DNA of 64,000 nt from Turritopsis dohrnii (GCA_027922465.2 BQMF02000061.1:1-64000), one strand, 5' to 3'; counted from the stretch's first letter, positions 1 to 11,758 are shown. A program made the numbers and translations. Notes: generated by a model not told the origin, from the sequence alone.

Positions 1-1402
1 ATCAGGTAAGTCTGCACGTATCAAATTATCAACAAATCCTAAATAATCATTCTTAGTTTCTTTGCTTAAAACAGGTGCATGAGGAACCCATATAAAGGAG
101 TGGATATGTGGACTACCACGAAACTGAAATTCAACTTTTATAGCATAATATTCAATTTTACCTAAAGGTCCATATTTCCGCAAAAGAATTTCTTTAAAAA
201 ATGTTTCAACCCTAAACTGAAAGTGCCGTGCAGTGAATACAGGGTTTTGATTCAACATTTCACACCTGTTTGCGTAATCAAAATGTTCTTCTGTAAGATT
301 AATATTATTGAGCCGGGCAAGAATAACTAACAGCTCATCCCATCGTAGGTCTGCGCACGACAAGGTCAGAAAGAATGTTGGTAAACCTAATTGTTTAACC
401 ATGGCAAGAACATCATTTAAGAAGCCTTTCCAATATGCAGGTGTTCCTTTTACAGATTTCATAAATAAAAAGCCTTGATCTTCTGACATAAAGGACTTAA
501 CAGTTTCCTTAAAATTATTTTTCAGTTGTCTGCAGTTATCTCTCCATGAACTTTGCGTGTTGCTACATTTATTTGGTTGAGCAAATTCATTTGCTGCATA
601 ACATAATGTGCAAAGAAAATATAGTCAGTGTTAGATGCAAATCTCTGACTAAAATTTAGCAGTCGCTGGTTAAAGTATTTTGTGGCAGACAATGCAACTT
701 CTCGGGTCACTTTGTAACCAAATTTTCCTGATGGAAGCAAATATGGAAAAGCAAGCTCTTCACAAAAATCATCAACAAAGAAAGACATAGGCTGCTTACA
801 TTCACCTGGAGCTACATCCAAAATTCCTTCTATTGCATTATAAACATTAGGTATCAAACAAATCTCATCTGAACCTGTTTGCTCAAGATTCATTGGATTT
901 TCGTCTTCCAGTTCATCATGGTTGTTGGTATTTGCATTTTCTTCAGTACTGATTGGAAATTCATCTTGATCAATAATTGCATCACATCAACTAGAGAAAG
1001 TAACTCTTTAGTGATATTATCCATGTTGATGAGAATATCGGCATAGAAAGGGTTGTTTGCCTTTAAATACTCCAATGCACCTTTTACACAATCAGGACGG
1101 ACATTTTCAAATAAAACATGGCCACGAAAATGAAGTTTTCTCTTTAATTTAACAAAAATTAATCCATTGCTGTCCATTCCTTGTGGTAAGCAATTACTAA
1201 CTGCATTAACATTCACTGGCACATTACAAACAGCACCTTTAATTTTAGGCATTTGACCTTTAGGCATAATACTTATTTTTTTGAACAATATGCGTTTTGC
1301 AATCAAAGTCTTTTCCAAGCGATTGAGACACTGAATTTCTTTAGGTAGGGGCAAGACTTCTAATTTGTTCCGTACTGCTTGGCAGGGCACAGCTCCTTTC
1401 AC
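1..1402 (-). pseudogene. Helitron polyprotein, DUF6570-like, N-terminal and Rep (HUH) part, frameshifted and cut by window edge
   Basis: Helitron Rep proteins nick and join DNA during rolling-circle transposition; this is the middle of such a polyprotein. From 1402 down, a DUF6570-like stretch (IPCQAV-type VPCQAVRNKLEVLPLP) is followed from about 893 by a Helitron-N-like stretch (EELAFPYLLPSGKFGY). Then, in the frame read through 1-510, comes the Rep region with LPTFFLTLSCADLRWDEL and the two-histidine motif GSPHIHSFIWV at about 65-115. The Rep tyrosines and the helicase would lie beyond base 1. Reading frame changes near 985 and near 530 break what should be one chain, and another at about 1400 separates it from the protease-like part. 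Family knowledge says these modules are normally fused, so I read this as a decayed autonomous element rather than three small genes. Confidence 0.8.
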
Positions 1403-2625
1403 AAATGGTGGTCACAAGTGACACAAACATACTTTTTGCCATCATAACTTGCTTCATCAGTAAATACTGGAGTTAATTCATATTTGTAGCATTCCTTTTT
1501 AAACACCTTTACTGTTCTACGATAAAGACAACGGTTGCAAACCACACATACATGGTAAGGTCCCTGACATATTTTAGATTTAAAACTTGAAACACAATCT
1601 TTACTTTTCCTACAAACCTTCAAAGCTTTTTTCTTTTTTTCAGCATGTTTTTGAGATCCTATGTTCAATGTGTAGGCAATTCGCTTGGAATTTTTATTTT
1701 TAACTTTTGAAACTTCAGTGGCTTTTCTTTTCCTGCACTGAGCTTTAGCTGAATCTGATGCATTTCGCTGCCTACACTTAGATTTGGCAGAATCTGATGC
1801 ATTTCTTTCCCTACATTTAGCTTTGGCAGAATCTGATGCATTTCTTTTCCTACACTTTGCTTTAGCAGAATCTGATGCATTTCTTTCTCTACATTTAGCT
1901 TTAGCAGTATCTGATGCCTTTCGTTCTCTGCATTTTGCCTTTTCATTAGCAGTTCTTTTTCTTTTCCGATCTTTTGCCTTAGAATATTCATTTTGAAGAT
2001 TTTCTATAGTACCATCTTCCAAAATGTTTACACAAATACTTTGTGTTTCAAAAGGTACAGACAAATCAGTTTCATTAACATATGTGGAAATCAAATAATT
2101 TTCAAGGTCAGTTTTTGTTTTAAATTTCAATAATGTTGAGAAACCATTAGCAGTTGACTGACCAAATATATCTTTGCTATGTGAATCAAATAAAAAGTAA
2201 AATTTTTTTGTCCAAATTACAGAAATGCAATAACCTTTTATAAAAAAAATGAGAGAATCTCCATCAAAATCCTCTGAAACCAAAAACCCAGACAGGTCTC
2301 CATAACTTAACAGACCACTTCTGTTTTTTAAAAATCTTAAAAATATATGGCTTCCCAGCAAAGTTATTTGTTGTGGAAGTTCTGTAGCCATTAAGTAGTC
2401 TTCACTATTCAAGGATTTATATAGGTCATCCCCTTGCATGACAATGAAATCCAAATCATCAGCATTCCATCGTCCAATATGTTTTATTGCTGAAACACAG
2501 ATTGAAATCAAAGCACAACATGAACACTGCCTGCCAGCTGTGCTACCAAACATTACATCTGCTTGATTAAACCTGCCTTGGACTGAAGTCTCAATTCTTA
2601 TATTTCCCTTAGTCAATGGTGACAT
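1399..2625 (-). CDS. Helitron polyprotein N-terminal part: cysteine-protease-like domain, 13-residue repeats, zinc-binding segment
   Basis: A 408-residue frame starting MSPLTKGNIR. Residues 30-150 resemble the papain/OTU-like cysteine protease domains found in Helitron and related PIF1-helicase polyproteins: a Cys-rich motif GRQCSCCALISI (residues 31-42, candidate nucleophile) and FLFDSHSKD (145-152, candidate His). Residues about 215-300 are six copies of a 13-residue basic unit (KCRERNASDSAKA type), encoded by a 39-bp tandem repeat at 1735-1945. The C-terminus holds several CxxC pairs (CVVCNRC, CVTCDHH), suggesting zinc binding. It stops at 1399 where the next module begins in another frame, so a one-base change probably split a longer polyprotein. 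Role in transposition is not established; proteolysis is inference. Confidence 0.65.
   Translation of the reverse strand: MSPLTKGNIRIETSVQGRFNQADVMFGSTAGRQCSCCALISICVSAIKHIGRWNADDLDFIVMQGDDLYKSLNSEDYLMATELPQQITLLGSHIFLRFLKNRSGLLSYGDLSGFLVSEDFDGDSLIFFIKGYCISVIWTKKFYFLFDSHSKDIFGQSTANGFSTLLKFKTKTDLENYLISTYVNETDLSVPFETQSICVNILEDGTIENLQNEYSKAKDRKRKRTANEKAKCRERKASDTAKAKCRERNASDSAKAKCRKRNASDSAKAKCRERNASDSAKSKCRQRNASDSAKAQCRKRKATEVSKVKNKNSKRIAYTLNIGSQKHAEKKKKALKVCRKSKDCVSSFKSKICQGPYHVCVVCNRCLYRRTVKVFKKECYKYELTPVFTDEASYDGKKYVCVTCDHHL
1735..1945 (-). repeat. 39-bp in-frame tandem repeat inside Helitron ORF
   Basis: Six copies of a 39-bp unit encode the basic KCRxRNASDSAKA repeat. The copies differ mainly at a few codons (Glu/Lys/Gln at position 4, Asn/Lys at 6) and keep the reading frame. 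Confidence 0.85.
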
Positions 2626-2770
2626 TGTTAATTCAGTGATAACACGGCAAGGCGATGTGACTGATAAAACTTATTAATTGCACTAGCAAACCGATTAAGC
2701 TGTATATAGAAAGTAGACTAATATAAATGACTGCAAAAAATAATTGATGTGAAACAAATGTAATCAAATA

Positions 2771-2969
2771 GGTGCTTGGGGAAAGCACAGAACGAATGGT
2801 GCTTGGGCAAAAGCACAGAGCGAATGGTGCTTGGGCAAAAGCACAAAACTAAAGGTGCCTATAACAAAGCACAAAATAAAAGGTGCTTCTTTTGGGAAAA
2901 GCACAAAACAATACGGTACTGATTAACAGCACAAAACAATATGGTACTGATTAACAGCACAAAAATAAG
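2771..2969. repeat. 28-bp palindromic tandem repeat (7 units)
   Basis: Seven units start at about 2771, 2798, 2826, 2854, 2882, 2915 and 2943. Most read GGTGCTT...AAGCACA, so each unit can fold on GTGCTT/AAGCAC. The last two carry GTACTG...CAGCAC and still pair. They lie in the leader of the minus-strand Helitron, between its start codon (2625) and the putative terminus near 3320. Confidence 0.8.
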
Positions 2970-3210
2970 ATAAACGATGCGTATATGAATTTTCAATCAA
3001 GAAATCAGACAAGAAAAATACTTTCTTCAACACGCGTTCAGCTTCTTCAGGTTTCTTTCAGAATATTGTTTTTTTCAAAGATGATTTACAAATTACCACG
3101 TGGTACTACTGCTCAGGCTAATCAGAAAGATTGGTGAAACAAAACATACACGTGACCTATAATAGCACTTGACTGTAAACTTATCGCAGAATTCATGTAA
3201 TTCATGTAAT

Positions 3211-3323
3211 TCATGTAAACACCACACGAAATGGTTCATAACTTGGAGTAGTAGTGTAGTAGTAGGAGGAGAAACACGGGTATTTTAAAGACTTTACTCC
3301 ACCATGGGTGTCCTAAAGTCAAA
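3211..3323 (-). repeat. Putative Helitron terminal block with GTA/GGA microsatellite
   Basis: The block runs from TCATGTAAAC through TTCATAACTTGGAG, a (GTA)n/(GGA)n tract, a CACGGGTATTTTAAA-type core and ends GGGTGTCCTAAAGTCAA. The same order of elements recurs at 13144-13267. Its position just upstream of the Helitron reading frames suggests it is one end of that element (inference). Confidence 0.55.
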
Positions 3324-3344
3324 AACTTATACATAAATCAATAA

Positions 3345-4136
3345 TGTTTCACTGATTGAGGGGTAAAAGTCCTTCACGTCAAACATCATGAATTTGCAAA
3401 GATTTTTCTCTTCGATCTCTTTGAACCAGTCAATTACATTTTTTGTGCTTTTCCATTGATTCAGCTCTAGCTTCTTTCGTATTTCTGTGTTGATGGTTTG
3501 TATAATAACTTTGCTGATCCTACCAAGCTCGTTTTTAGCGGGGTTAATTAGTCTTGTTGTTGGATTATTGGCAAAGTTTTCTTTGTGGTCTTTCAGCGTC
3601 ACAAAACAGTTGTTTTCACCGTTGATGATGATTCTGTTCATGATGTGGTGATCTTTTAGGATTTCCTTTGCACTGTTGTTAATTTCGTTCTTGATGTTTT
3701 GATTAGCTTTCTTGTATGTTGCTGTGATGGAATTTGTTAAGATCTTTTTGTAAACTTCCTTGTCGACTAGGTACATGTTTGACGTTTTGTCTGCTGGTAC
3801 ATACAATTTAGTGGAAGTGTTTATTTTTTGTATATCTTTCTTCAGGGTTTTTTGAAATTTCCACGCACCTTTGTTGAATTTAAGTTTTCTGACAATGTCG
3901 ATAAGTTCTTTCTCGAAGTTTGCCAACTCAGGAACATGCTGCGGTGTATTGGTTGTTTTCAGGCCATATGTTTCGTTTGTGTGTTCTTCGTTGTTGTTTT
4001 CGTTATCGAAGAAAATTGCTTTCCATCGCATCCTTTTTATCACAGCTTCAATTTTTTCAATCAATTGCATCATATAGTTGCGTTGGGATGCAATCGGAAT
4101 GTTTTTTGTAGAATAATGCAAGTTCGTCTTTTCCAT
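3345..4136 (-). pseudogene. Penelope-like RT, downstream partial copy (first ~264 residues)
   Basis: Starts MEKTNLHYST as in the full copy and is identical in protein sequence through FMMFDVKDFYPSISETLL, then loses homology. Motif A (FDV...DFYPS) is present; the B motif, the YRDD box and the endonuclease are missing, so it cannot make an active enzyme. Confidence 0.85.
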
Positions 4137-4376
4137 TTTTTTGAAAGTCGAAGTAAAGTGCTCAACTTCTTCAGGAGCTTCGTAGTATAAGTTTTATCTT
4201 CTTTTTCAGAAAAGTGCTCAATGTCTCTCAACAGAGCGTGGTACGCAAGTAGGTAAATAAACGAGATTTAGTTTATCCGTACTAATAGTTTCATGCCACC
4301 GTACTCGGTAACAATCTTCAGCGGAATAATACCAAACCGTAAAAAATGCATTACAATAGCTTCTAAAAATTTGACG

Positions 4377-6502
4377 TCACGTGATATTTTCCAGACCGTG
4401 GTGGAGAAGCAGTAGATGTTTTCTTCTGTGTCGACATTTGGCTATTATTTCAGTCCTTTTGTTCAATAAGTTTTTTCCAGGATACACTGCAATTTCGTAT
4501 TTTTCTGCGAGGCATAGTGCACATCTTCCGGATTCAGGCGTGAAAGCTTTTGCGTGTTTCAAAATTCGCCAGGTTACGTTAGGGTTTCCGTTTTCGTTTT
4601 TGAGTTTCCAGTATTCCGTAGAAAGAGCAGTGCTGTTTTTATATCTTTCTAAACGGAAAGATGTCTTGTGGTTTGTGAAGCGCTTTTTGAAAGTGCTTTC
4701 GCTAATTCCGATGTATTTCTTTTCCCCGTAGTGTGGAATGTCAGTTGTTAATGTAGCCTCGTAGACTATGTTTGCTGCAAGACAGTTTCCAGCCATCGGG
4801 CAATCTTCTTTTTTGATGCAGTTGCATGTTCTTTCGTCTTCTCTGTGACCGGTTGGTGTGAGAATCTTCTTGTTGTGCGCGTTGATGGAAGACTTGATGT
4901 TGGGCATACACGAGTAGCTGACTTTCACATTATTTTTATTAAAAATCTTGTGGAACTTGTGTTGCCGTGGAAAATGCTTGCGCACCAGGTTCAAAAAGAA
5001 ACGACCGATGTTCGTAGACAAATTTTTGTTAAACGGTGGGTTAAACCAAATGATGTTTCTCTTTCTATTTCTATTCCTCCTCTGGGTGTTATTGCTCGGT
5101 GTGTATTTAAAATCATGATTGTATCCCGATCTTCTGAGGGCTTCTGTGTAGTATGGTGTAGCTGCATTGAAAATTTCTTCACTGGATGATAGGTTGGAAA
5201 GGCGATCTTGGATTGATATTGGGATTTGTTTGGTGGGTGGTTTGATTCAACGTGCACGTAGTTGATTTCATTGCCTGGTTTATGATATGGTCTAAATGTA
5301 CCGTCGGTAAGGTCTAGTGTAACGTCTAGATAGTCAACTTTCTTCATGTTGCATTGGATTACTATATCTAGCTTGTGTTTCTTGAATATTTTTTGGAAGT
5401 CTTTTTTCGTGCGTTCACTTTGTGGTCCACTCATGTTCTTGAACACTGCAAGTCCATCATCCCTGTAAAGCCCAATGTCTTGCTTTTTGTAAGTAGTTGT
5501 TATTTCTGATAGAAGGAAGCAGCCGACGAGCTCGCACACCTCAGCGCCATCATATGCACCCATTGTAACATCAAACAGCTTATCCCCTTTCTTTACCCAG
5601 CTTTCTTTGTTGTTAAATAACAGTGACTTCCGTGAATGGAGTATGATTTCTTTATCTTTTTCACTCACGGTTACAGTACGTACAGCAAACTGTAAAGCAT
5701 TCATCAACAATGTTTCACTGATTGAGGGGTAAAAGTCCTTCACGTCAAACATCATGAATTTGCAAAGATTTTTCTCTTCGATCTCTTTGAACCAGTCAAT
5801 TACATTTTTTGTGCTTTTCCATTGATTCAGCTCTAGCTTCTTTCGTATTTCTGTGTTGATGGTTTGTATAATAACTTTGCTGATCCTACCAAGCTCGTTT
5901 TTAGCGGGGTTAATTAGTCTTGTTGTTGGATTATTGGCAAAGTTTTCTTTGTGGTCTTTCAGCGTCACAAAACAGTTGTTTTCACCGTTGATGATAATTC
6001 TGTTCATGATGTGGTGATCTTTTAGGATTTCCTTTGCACTGTTGTTAATTTCGTTCTTGATGTTTTGATTAGCTTTCTTGTATGTTGCTGTGATGGAATT
6101 TGTTAAGATCTTTTTGTAAACTTCCTTGTCGACTAGGTACATGTTTGACGTTTTGTCTGCTGGTACATACAATTTAGTGGAAGTGTTTATTTTTTGTATA
6201 TCTTTCTTCAGGGTTTTTTGAAATTTCCACGCACCTTTGTTGAATTTAAGTTTTCTGACAATGTCGATAAGTTCTTTCTCGAAGTTTGCCAACTCAGGAA
6301 CATGCTGCGGTGTATTGGTTGTTTTCAGGCCATATGTTTCGTTTGTGTGTTCTTCGTTGTTGTTTTCGTTATCGAAGAAAATTGCTTTCCATCGCATCCT
6401 TTTTATCACAGCTTCAATTTTTTCAATCAATTGCATCATATAGTTGCGTTGGGATGCAATCGGAATGTTTTTTGTAGAATAATGCAAGTTCGTCTTTTCC
6501 AT
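4377..6502 (-). pseudogene. Penelope-like element RT and GIY-YIG endonuclease, full copy with internal frameshift
   Basis: The reverse transcriptase copies element RNA into DNA and the GIY-YIG nuclease cuts the target. The RT frame (from 6502) has a basic N-terminus, LKDHKENFANNPTTRLINP (residues 181-199), motif A FDVKDFYPSI (252-261, catalytic Asp 253), motif B MGAYDGAEVCELVG (314-327) and motif C YRDDG (346-350). After the conserved NHPPN segment near 5230-5237 the frame changes. The following conserved sequence, including a WFNPP motif, continues in the endonuclease frame and runs to 4377. That frame has a Cys cluster (TCNCIKKEDCPMAGNC), IVYEA, KKYIGIS, an Arg in FKKRF and a Glu in STEYW, the expected GIY-YIG landmarks. 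Catalytic residues look intact; only the frame change separates the halves. Confidence 0.88.
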
Positions 6503-6742
6503 TTTTTTGAAAGTCGAAGTAAAGTGCTCAACTTCTTCAGGAGCTTCGTAGTATAAGTTTTATCTTCTTTTTCAGAAAAGTGCTCAATGTCTCTCAACAG
6601 AGCGTGGTACGCAAGTAGGTAAATAAACGAGATTTAGTTTATCCGTACTAATAGTTTCATGCCACCGTACTCGGTAACAATCTTCAGCGGAATAATACCA
6701 AACCGTAAAAAATGCATTACAATAGCTTCTAAAAATTTGACG

Positions 6743-8578
6743 TCACGTGATATTTTCCAGACCGTGGTGGAGAAGCAGTAGATGTTTTCTTCTGTGTCGA
6801 CATTTGGCTATTATTTCAGTCCTTTTGTTCAATAAGTTTTTTCCAGGATACACTGCAATTTCGTATTTTTCTGCGAGGCATAGTGCACATCTTCCGGATT
6901 CAGGCGTGAAAGCTTTTGCGTGTTTCAAAATTCGCCAGGTTACGTTAGGGTTTCCGTTTTCGTTTTTGAGTTTCCAGTATTCCGTAGAAAGAGCAGTGCT
7001 GTTTTTATATCTTTCTAAACGGAAAGATGTCTTGTGGTTTGTGAAGCGCTTTTTGAAAGTGCTTTCGCTAATTCCGATGTATTTCTTTTCCCCGTAGTGT
7101 GGAATGTCAGTTGTTAATGTAGCCTCGTAGACTATGTTTGCTGCAAGACAGTTTCCAGCCATCGGGCAATCTTCTTTTTTGATGCAGTTGCATGTTCTTT
7201 CGTCTTCTCTGTGACCGGTTGGTGTGAGAATCTTCTTGTTGTGCGCGTTGATGGAAGACTTGATGTTGGGCATACACGAGTAGCTGACTTTCACATTATT
7301 TTTATTAAAAATCTTGTGGAACTTGTGTTGCCGTGGAAAATGCTTGCGCACCAGGTTCAAAAAGAAACGACCGATGTTCGTAGACAAATTTTTGTTAAAC
7401 GGTGGGTTAAACCAAATGATGCTTCTCTTTCTATTTCTATTCCTCCTCTGGGTGTTATTGCTCGGTGTGTATTTAAAATCATGATTGTATCCCGATCTTC
7501 TGAGGGCTTCTGTGTAGTATGGTGTAGCTGCATTGAAAATTTCTTCACTGGATGATAGGTTGGAAAGGCGATCTTGGATTGATATTGGGATTTGTTTGGT
7601 GGGTGGTTTGATTCAACGTGCACGTAGTTGATTTCATTGCCTGGTTTATGATATGGTCTAAATGTACCGTCGGTAAGGTCTAGTGTAACGTCTAGATAGT
7701 CAACTTTCTTCATGTTGCATTGGATTACTATATCTAGCTTGTGTTTCTTGAATATTTTTTGGAAGTCTTTTTTCGTGCGTTCACTTTGTGGTCCACTCAT
7801 GTTCTTGAACACTGCAAGTCCATCATCCCTGTAAAGCCCAATGTCTTGCTTTTTGTAAGTAGTTGTTATTTCTGATAGAAGGAAGCAGCCGACGAGCTCG
7901 CACACCTCAGCGCCATCATATGCACCCATTGTAACATCAAACAGCTTATCCCCTTTCTTTACCCAGCTTTCTTTGTTGTTAAATAACAGTGACTTCCGTG
8001 AATGGAGTATGATTTCTTTATCTTTTTCACTCACGGTTACAGTACGTACAGCAAACTGTAAAGCATTCATCAACAATGTTTCACTGATTGAGGGGTAAAA
8101 GTCCTTCACGTCAAACATCATGAATTTGCAAAGATTTTTCTCTTCGATCTCTTTGAACCAGTCAATTACATTTTTTGTGCTTTTCCATTGATTCAGCTCT
8201 AGCTTCTTTCGTATTTCTGTGTTGATGGTTTGTATAATAACTTTGCTGATCCTACCAAGCTCGTTTTTAGCGGGGTTAATTAGTCTTGTTGTTGGATTAT
8301 TGGCAAAGTTTTCTTTGTGGTCTTTCAGCGTCACAAAACAGTTGTTTTCACCGTTGATGATGATTCTGTTCATGATGTGGTGATCTTTTAGGATTTCCTT
8401 TGCACTGTTGTTAATTTCGTTCTTGATGTTTTGATTAGCTTTCTTGTATGTTGCTGTGATGGAATTTGTTAAGATCTTTTTGTAAACTTCCTTGTCGACT
8501 AGGTACATGTTTGACGTTTTGTCTGCTGGTACATACAATTTAGTGGAAGTGTTTATTTTTTGTATATCTTTCTTCAGA
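6743..8578 (-). pseudogene. Penelope-like element RT and GIY-YIG endonuclease, upstream copy lacking the RT N-terminus
   Basis: Homology starts at TLKKDIQKINTSTK (residue 98 of the complete copy) at 8578. The reading frame stays open upstream to 8805 through unrelated sequence, so an apparent start there is accidental. RT motifs A, B and C and the GIY-YIG landmarks are the same as in the neighbouring copy, and so is the frame change (here near 7594-7603). A Thr/Ala difference beside the frame change and one silent site are among the few differences. Confidence 0.86.
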
Positions 8579-11535
8579 GTTAAAAAAGTTACAAGAAGTT
8601 GCAAAAAGTATTGTGGCTTTAACACTTTCCACCATAGTCCGATTTTCCTTCCCTTACACGATGTGAACACGATAGAACACGATAGAGTTCTACTCATCAC
8701 GGTAATGATTATATTTCGATTATCTGGCAAAGGCACAAATTTGAATTTTATGAAACTACATAAATCAATATATATAAGGTTTGCGGAGTGGGTGCGTGGA
8801 ATCACCCGTTCGCCAGCGAAAATATCGAATGCGTGAAAGCCGGATATTCATTCACAATAATGTTTTGTTTCAGAGTCATCTTCGAAGAGTAAATTTAGAT
8901 ACATCATTTTACGGAAAAATACTCTATCGTTTTAAATTTTCAGCAATATTTCGAAGGGCTGTTGATACCTTCGTCGACGACAACAAAGTCCGAAGAGCGA
9001 GTTGAATACATGAATACGCATCCATGACTGAAAAGGGCGCTATTATCCATAACTGAAAGGGCGCTATTTCCTTTTTGGGATAAGGAATATGCAAGAATAT
9101 TATGTAATTTTTGTTAGTTTTCTTGAAATGTATCCTATCAATATTAGTTATATTGCGATTCAAAGAACTTATTACTTTAAATGTCCAAATACCAAACTGT
9201 GCTCCCTTGCCTCGTTTTGATGTGGTAATTTGTTGAAAATTATCAAAAATTGGCCCATTAGCAATTTTCAGTTATGAAAAACTTAATATCAAGTAATGTC
9301 ACAATATAAAATCTCAAGTCAGGTTTGATAGTCTGATAATGTGTATTCAAGGATTTGGTCAATGTGGGATGGAGATAGAACAGAGAAGGAAAACAAAATG
9401 CTTTATGAATCAATAATTTCCAGTTCTTTTATGCATAAGTACAGATTTAAAAAATTTCTGACACTCATAGTGACAAGATGAGCATGAATAAAGATGGCCT
9501 ATTCTTAAATAAATAGCTTTTTCAAAGCATAAAGAAGCACTAGGAAGTAAAACCAACAAGAAATACATAAGGCATCTTCTAAACTTTGGTAAAATGTTCA
9601 GGTAACTTAACCCAGATAATCAGCAACATCCCGTTTTATGTTGCAATGTCAATCAACAAAATTCAATTTACATAAAAAAATTCTTGAATCCATCACATGT
9701 TCCTTTCAAATGAACGATAAAAAACATTTTGAATGTCTCTAACTACATGCTGGAAATGCCAGACACGTCACATTTGTTACTCCTGTCTTGGTTCAGCAGT
9801 TCCATTGTTTCAAGTACATATACCAGATGTTCCACGACCATATAATAGTGATTCGTCTTGATTCATAAATTGATATCAATTATTCTTGATAATGCCTTAT
9901 AATACACCTGAAATAGTAAAACCAACCAACAAATTATTAAGAGCATAAATTTTCCATTCACAATACTGAAAGTAAGTAAAATCATTTATATTTCACATAT
10001 ATTTAATTATATATGTTATTATAATTATTACGTAACTATAATTATATTTTTAGAAATAACTCAAGTATATATATAACATGTATATATAACTGATTTGTTT
10101 CTTAGCTCTTCTTCATTGTCGTTTATTTTTAATTATCTTATCCAATCAAAGAATTTGTAAGCTGTATATATAACTATTTTACCTTCAGTTATTTTTCTCA
10201 AAGTTATAAAGTTTCACCCAGACATACGTACTAAATGTAAATACTACAACAGAGTTGACTAGAATTCAAAATCATAGAATATTTTTCAGTATAGATGGAT
10301 AAAATATTGTCTATATACATTTTTTGTTGTTAAGCAGTCTAATTTGATAACACTGTACTATTTTAAATAGACAAATTCCATGATGATGTTTACTATTTTG
10401 ATGTCTCATTAATTCAGACATTAGAAATTATCAAAGCCACTTTTTTCTTCACACACTTACCACTACTACATTCTCTCTCTTCAGCATGAAGTTACATACG
10501 AAACATGCAAATCATTTCCCATGGACAATAATGAGCTTGCAATAAGAATTCAAAATGGGTAAATCTCTTAAAGGACCTATTATGAATAAAATTTTGTGGG
10601 GCAACAAATGGTGTCACTGCGCAATAAGAAGCGAGCAAACAAAAACATCATACATTAAATTTTAGCATCGATCAATCATCATTTGGACTTTTGTCTTGTT
10701 ATGTTTATGTGTTGTGTGTGGTAATAAAAACACAGTTAAGTGGATCAAAATACAACATCAAGTTGAATAAACATTGCTTAAAGATAGTAGTAAAAGGAAT
10801 GGAGAAGAAATAACAGTTTTTTCTTTTTCCTTCATCCCTCTATCAAGTCTCCTCAGAGCTCAGATTACACAGCTTGTGAGATAGATGCACAACATTCAGA
10901 AGCTTTGATCTGAATTTAAATTTTCAAAAGTATTAACAAGCAATATTCTCATCTATAAATGTTCAACTTACAATGAATGTTATCGTAAAGGATAGGAGGT
11001 ATATTCCCAGTTTCCCAATTAGAATTTCATAACAAACCTCAGAGCATTCAGAGCAGCATTCCCGGGGAAAAAATGTCTACTTGACTCTAAATGCAACCAC
11101 TTTGGCCTGCCCGCTACCGTATAGATCGACAATTTTGCCCTAAGGCAATACACTGAACACTTTTGGACTTGATCAATCATATAAATATCTATATCACAAT
11201 TTGCGAAAATTAAAGGTAAGCGAGAAAATTTTGATTTTTGGTATGCACTGTAAGAAATTTCAGCGATTGACGGCAGCCGAACGCATCTCTCTGTTAGTAT
11301 TTTGATGACAATATTTGATCTTGCCAAATGAGCTCCGTTCCGCTAAAAAGCTACACTCCGCAAAAAGTACAAATTGAGCTGTCACTGTTCTTCTATAAAC
11401 ACATTTTCGGTATAACAATAATATGGTTTTGTTTGTTAAAACTCATCGTTATAAAATTTTTACTAATCAAACAACAAGATAATTCGTAACTTGCATATTT
11501 CTAAATAATGGTTTCCACAAGAATGCGTCTCCCTA
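8579..11535. other. No gene recognised
   Basis: AT-rich sequence with short open frames (for example 8924-9163 and 11019-11327 on the minus strand) that resemble no family I know. 9990-10180 is rich in ATATATAAC-like words. No RNA gene or clear element seen. Confidence 0.5.
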
Positions 11536-11758
11536 TGCACCTTTCCCGAATTCGTTTTTATATGTTGTTTTTTTGCTATATTGTCCATACGGGCCTCGTT
11601 TTGATGTACTCTTTTCTTATCTGGTATTTATTAAGTTATAGATGTTGATCATTAACAAACCGCGTTGGAAAATTTTCGGTAATTATAAGCACAGAGACGA
11701 GGCCCGTATGGACAACTCAGCCAAAATATAGTATATAAACATGAATTCGGGAAAGGTG
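11536..11758. mobile_element. Inverted-repeat MITE, CACCTTTCCCGAATTC ends
   Basis: Left end CACCTTTCCCGAATTC matches the inverse of the right end, and the match resumes deeper (TTGTCCATACGGGCCTCG at 11579 versus its inverse at 11697), giving broken terminal repeats of about 60 bp. TA lies next to both ends. The same family forms 42799-44025. Confidence 0.75.

Larger units (their letters stand above)
3337..8578 (-). mobile_element. Penelope-like element concatemer, 2.2 head-to-tail units
   Basis: Equivalent bases recur exactly 2366 apart (for example 3345/5711, 4377/6743, 3828/6194). The tract is therefore one full unit and two partial ones, read on the minus strand. Both outer ends fall inside the reverse transcriptase gene: the upstream copy lacks about the first 97 codons (joins unrelated sequence at 8578) and the downstream copy stops after motif A at about 3337. 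Copies differ at only a handful of bases, so the array is young. Head-to-tail copies are characteristic of Penelope-like elements. The 13-mer ACATAAATCAATA occurs at 3331-3343 and 8758-8770 and may be a target-site duplication, which would place 180 bp of extra sequence (8579-8757) inside the insertion. Confidence 0.85.

Noticed and set aside
1784..1996. Plus-strand frame of repeated SLHLALAESDAF peptides
   Set aside because: It is the antisense of the 39-bp coding repeat of the Helitron frame.
2771..2969. CRISPR-like array
   Set aside because: Repeats are contiguous, without unique spacers, in a eukaryotic transposon leader.
7357..8805. A 482-residue RT gene starting at 8805
   Set aside because: The first ~75 residues come from non-element sequence joined at 8578; the C-terminal ~60 residues are out of frame.
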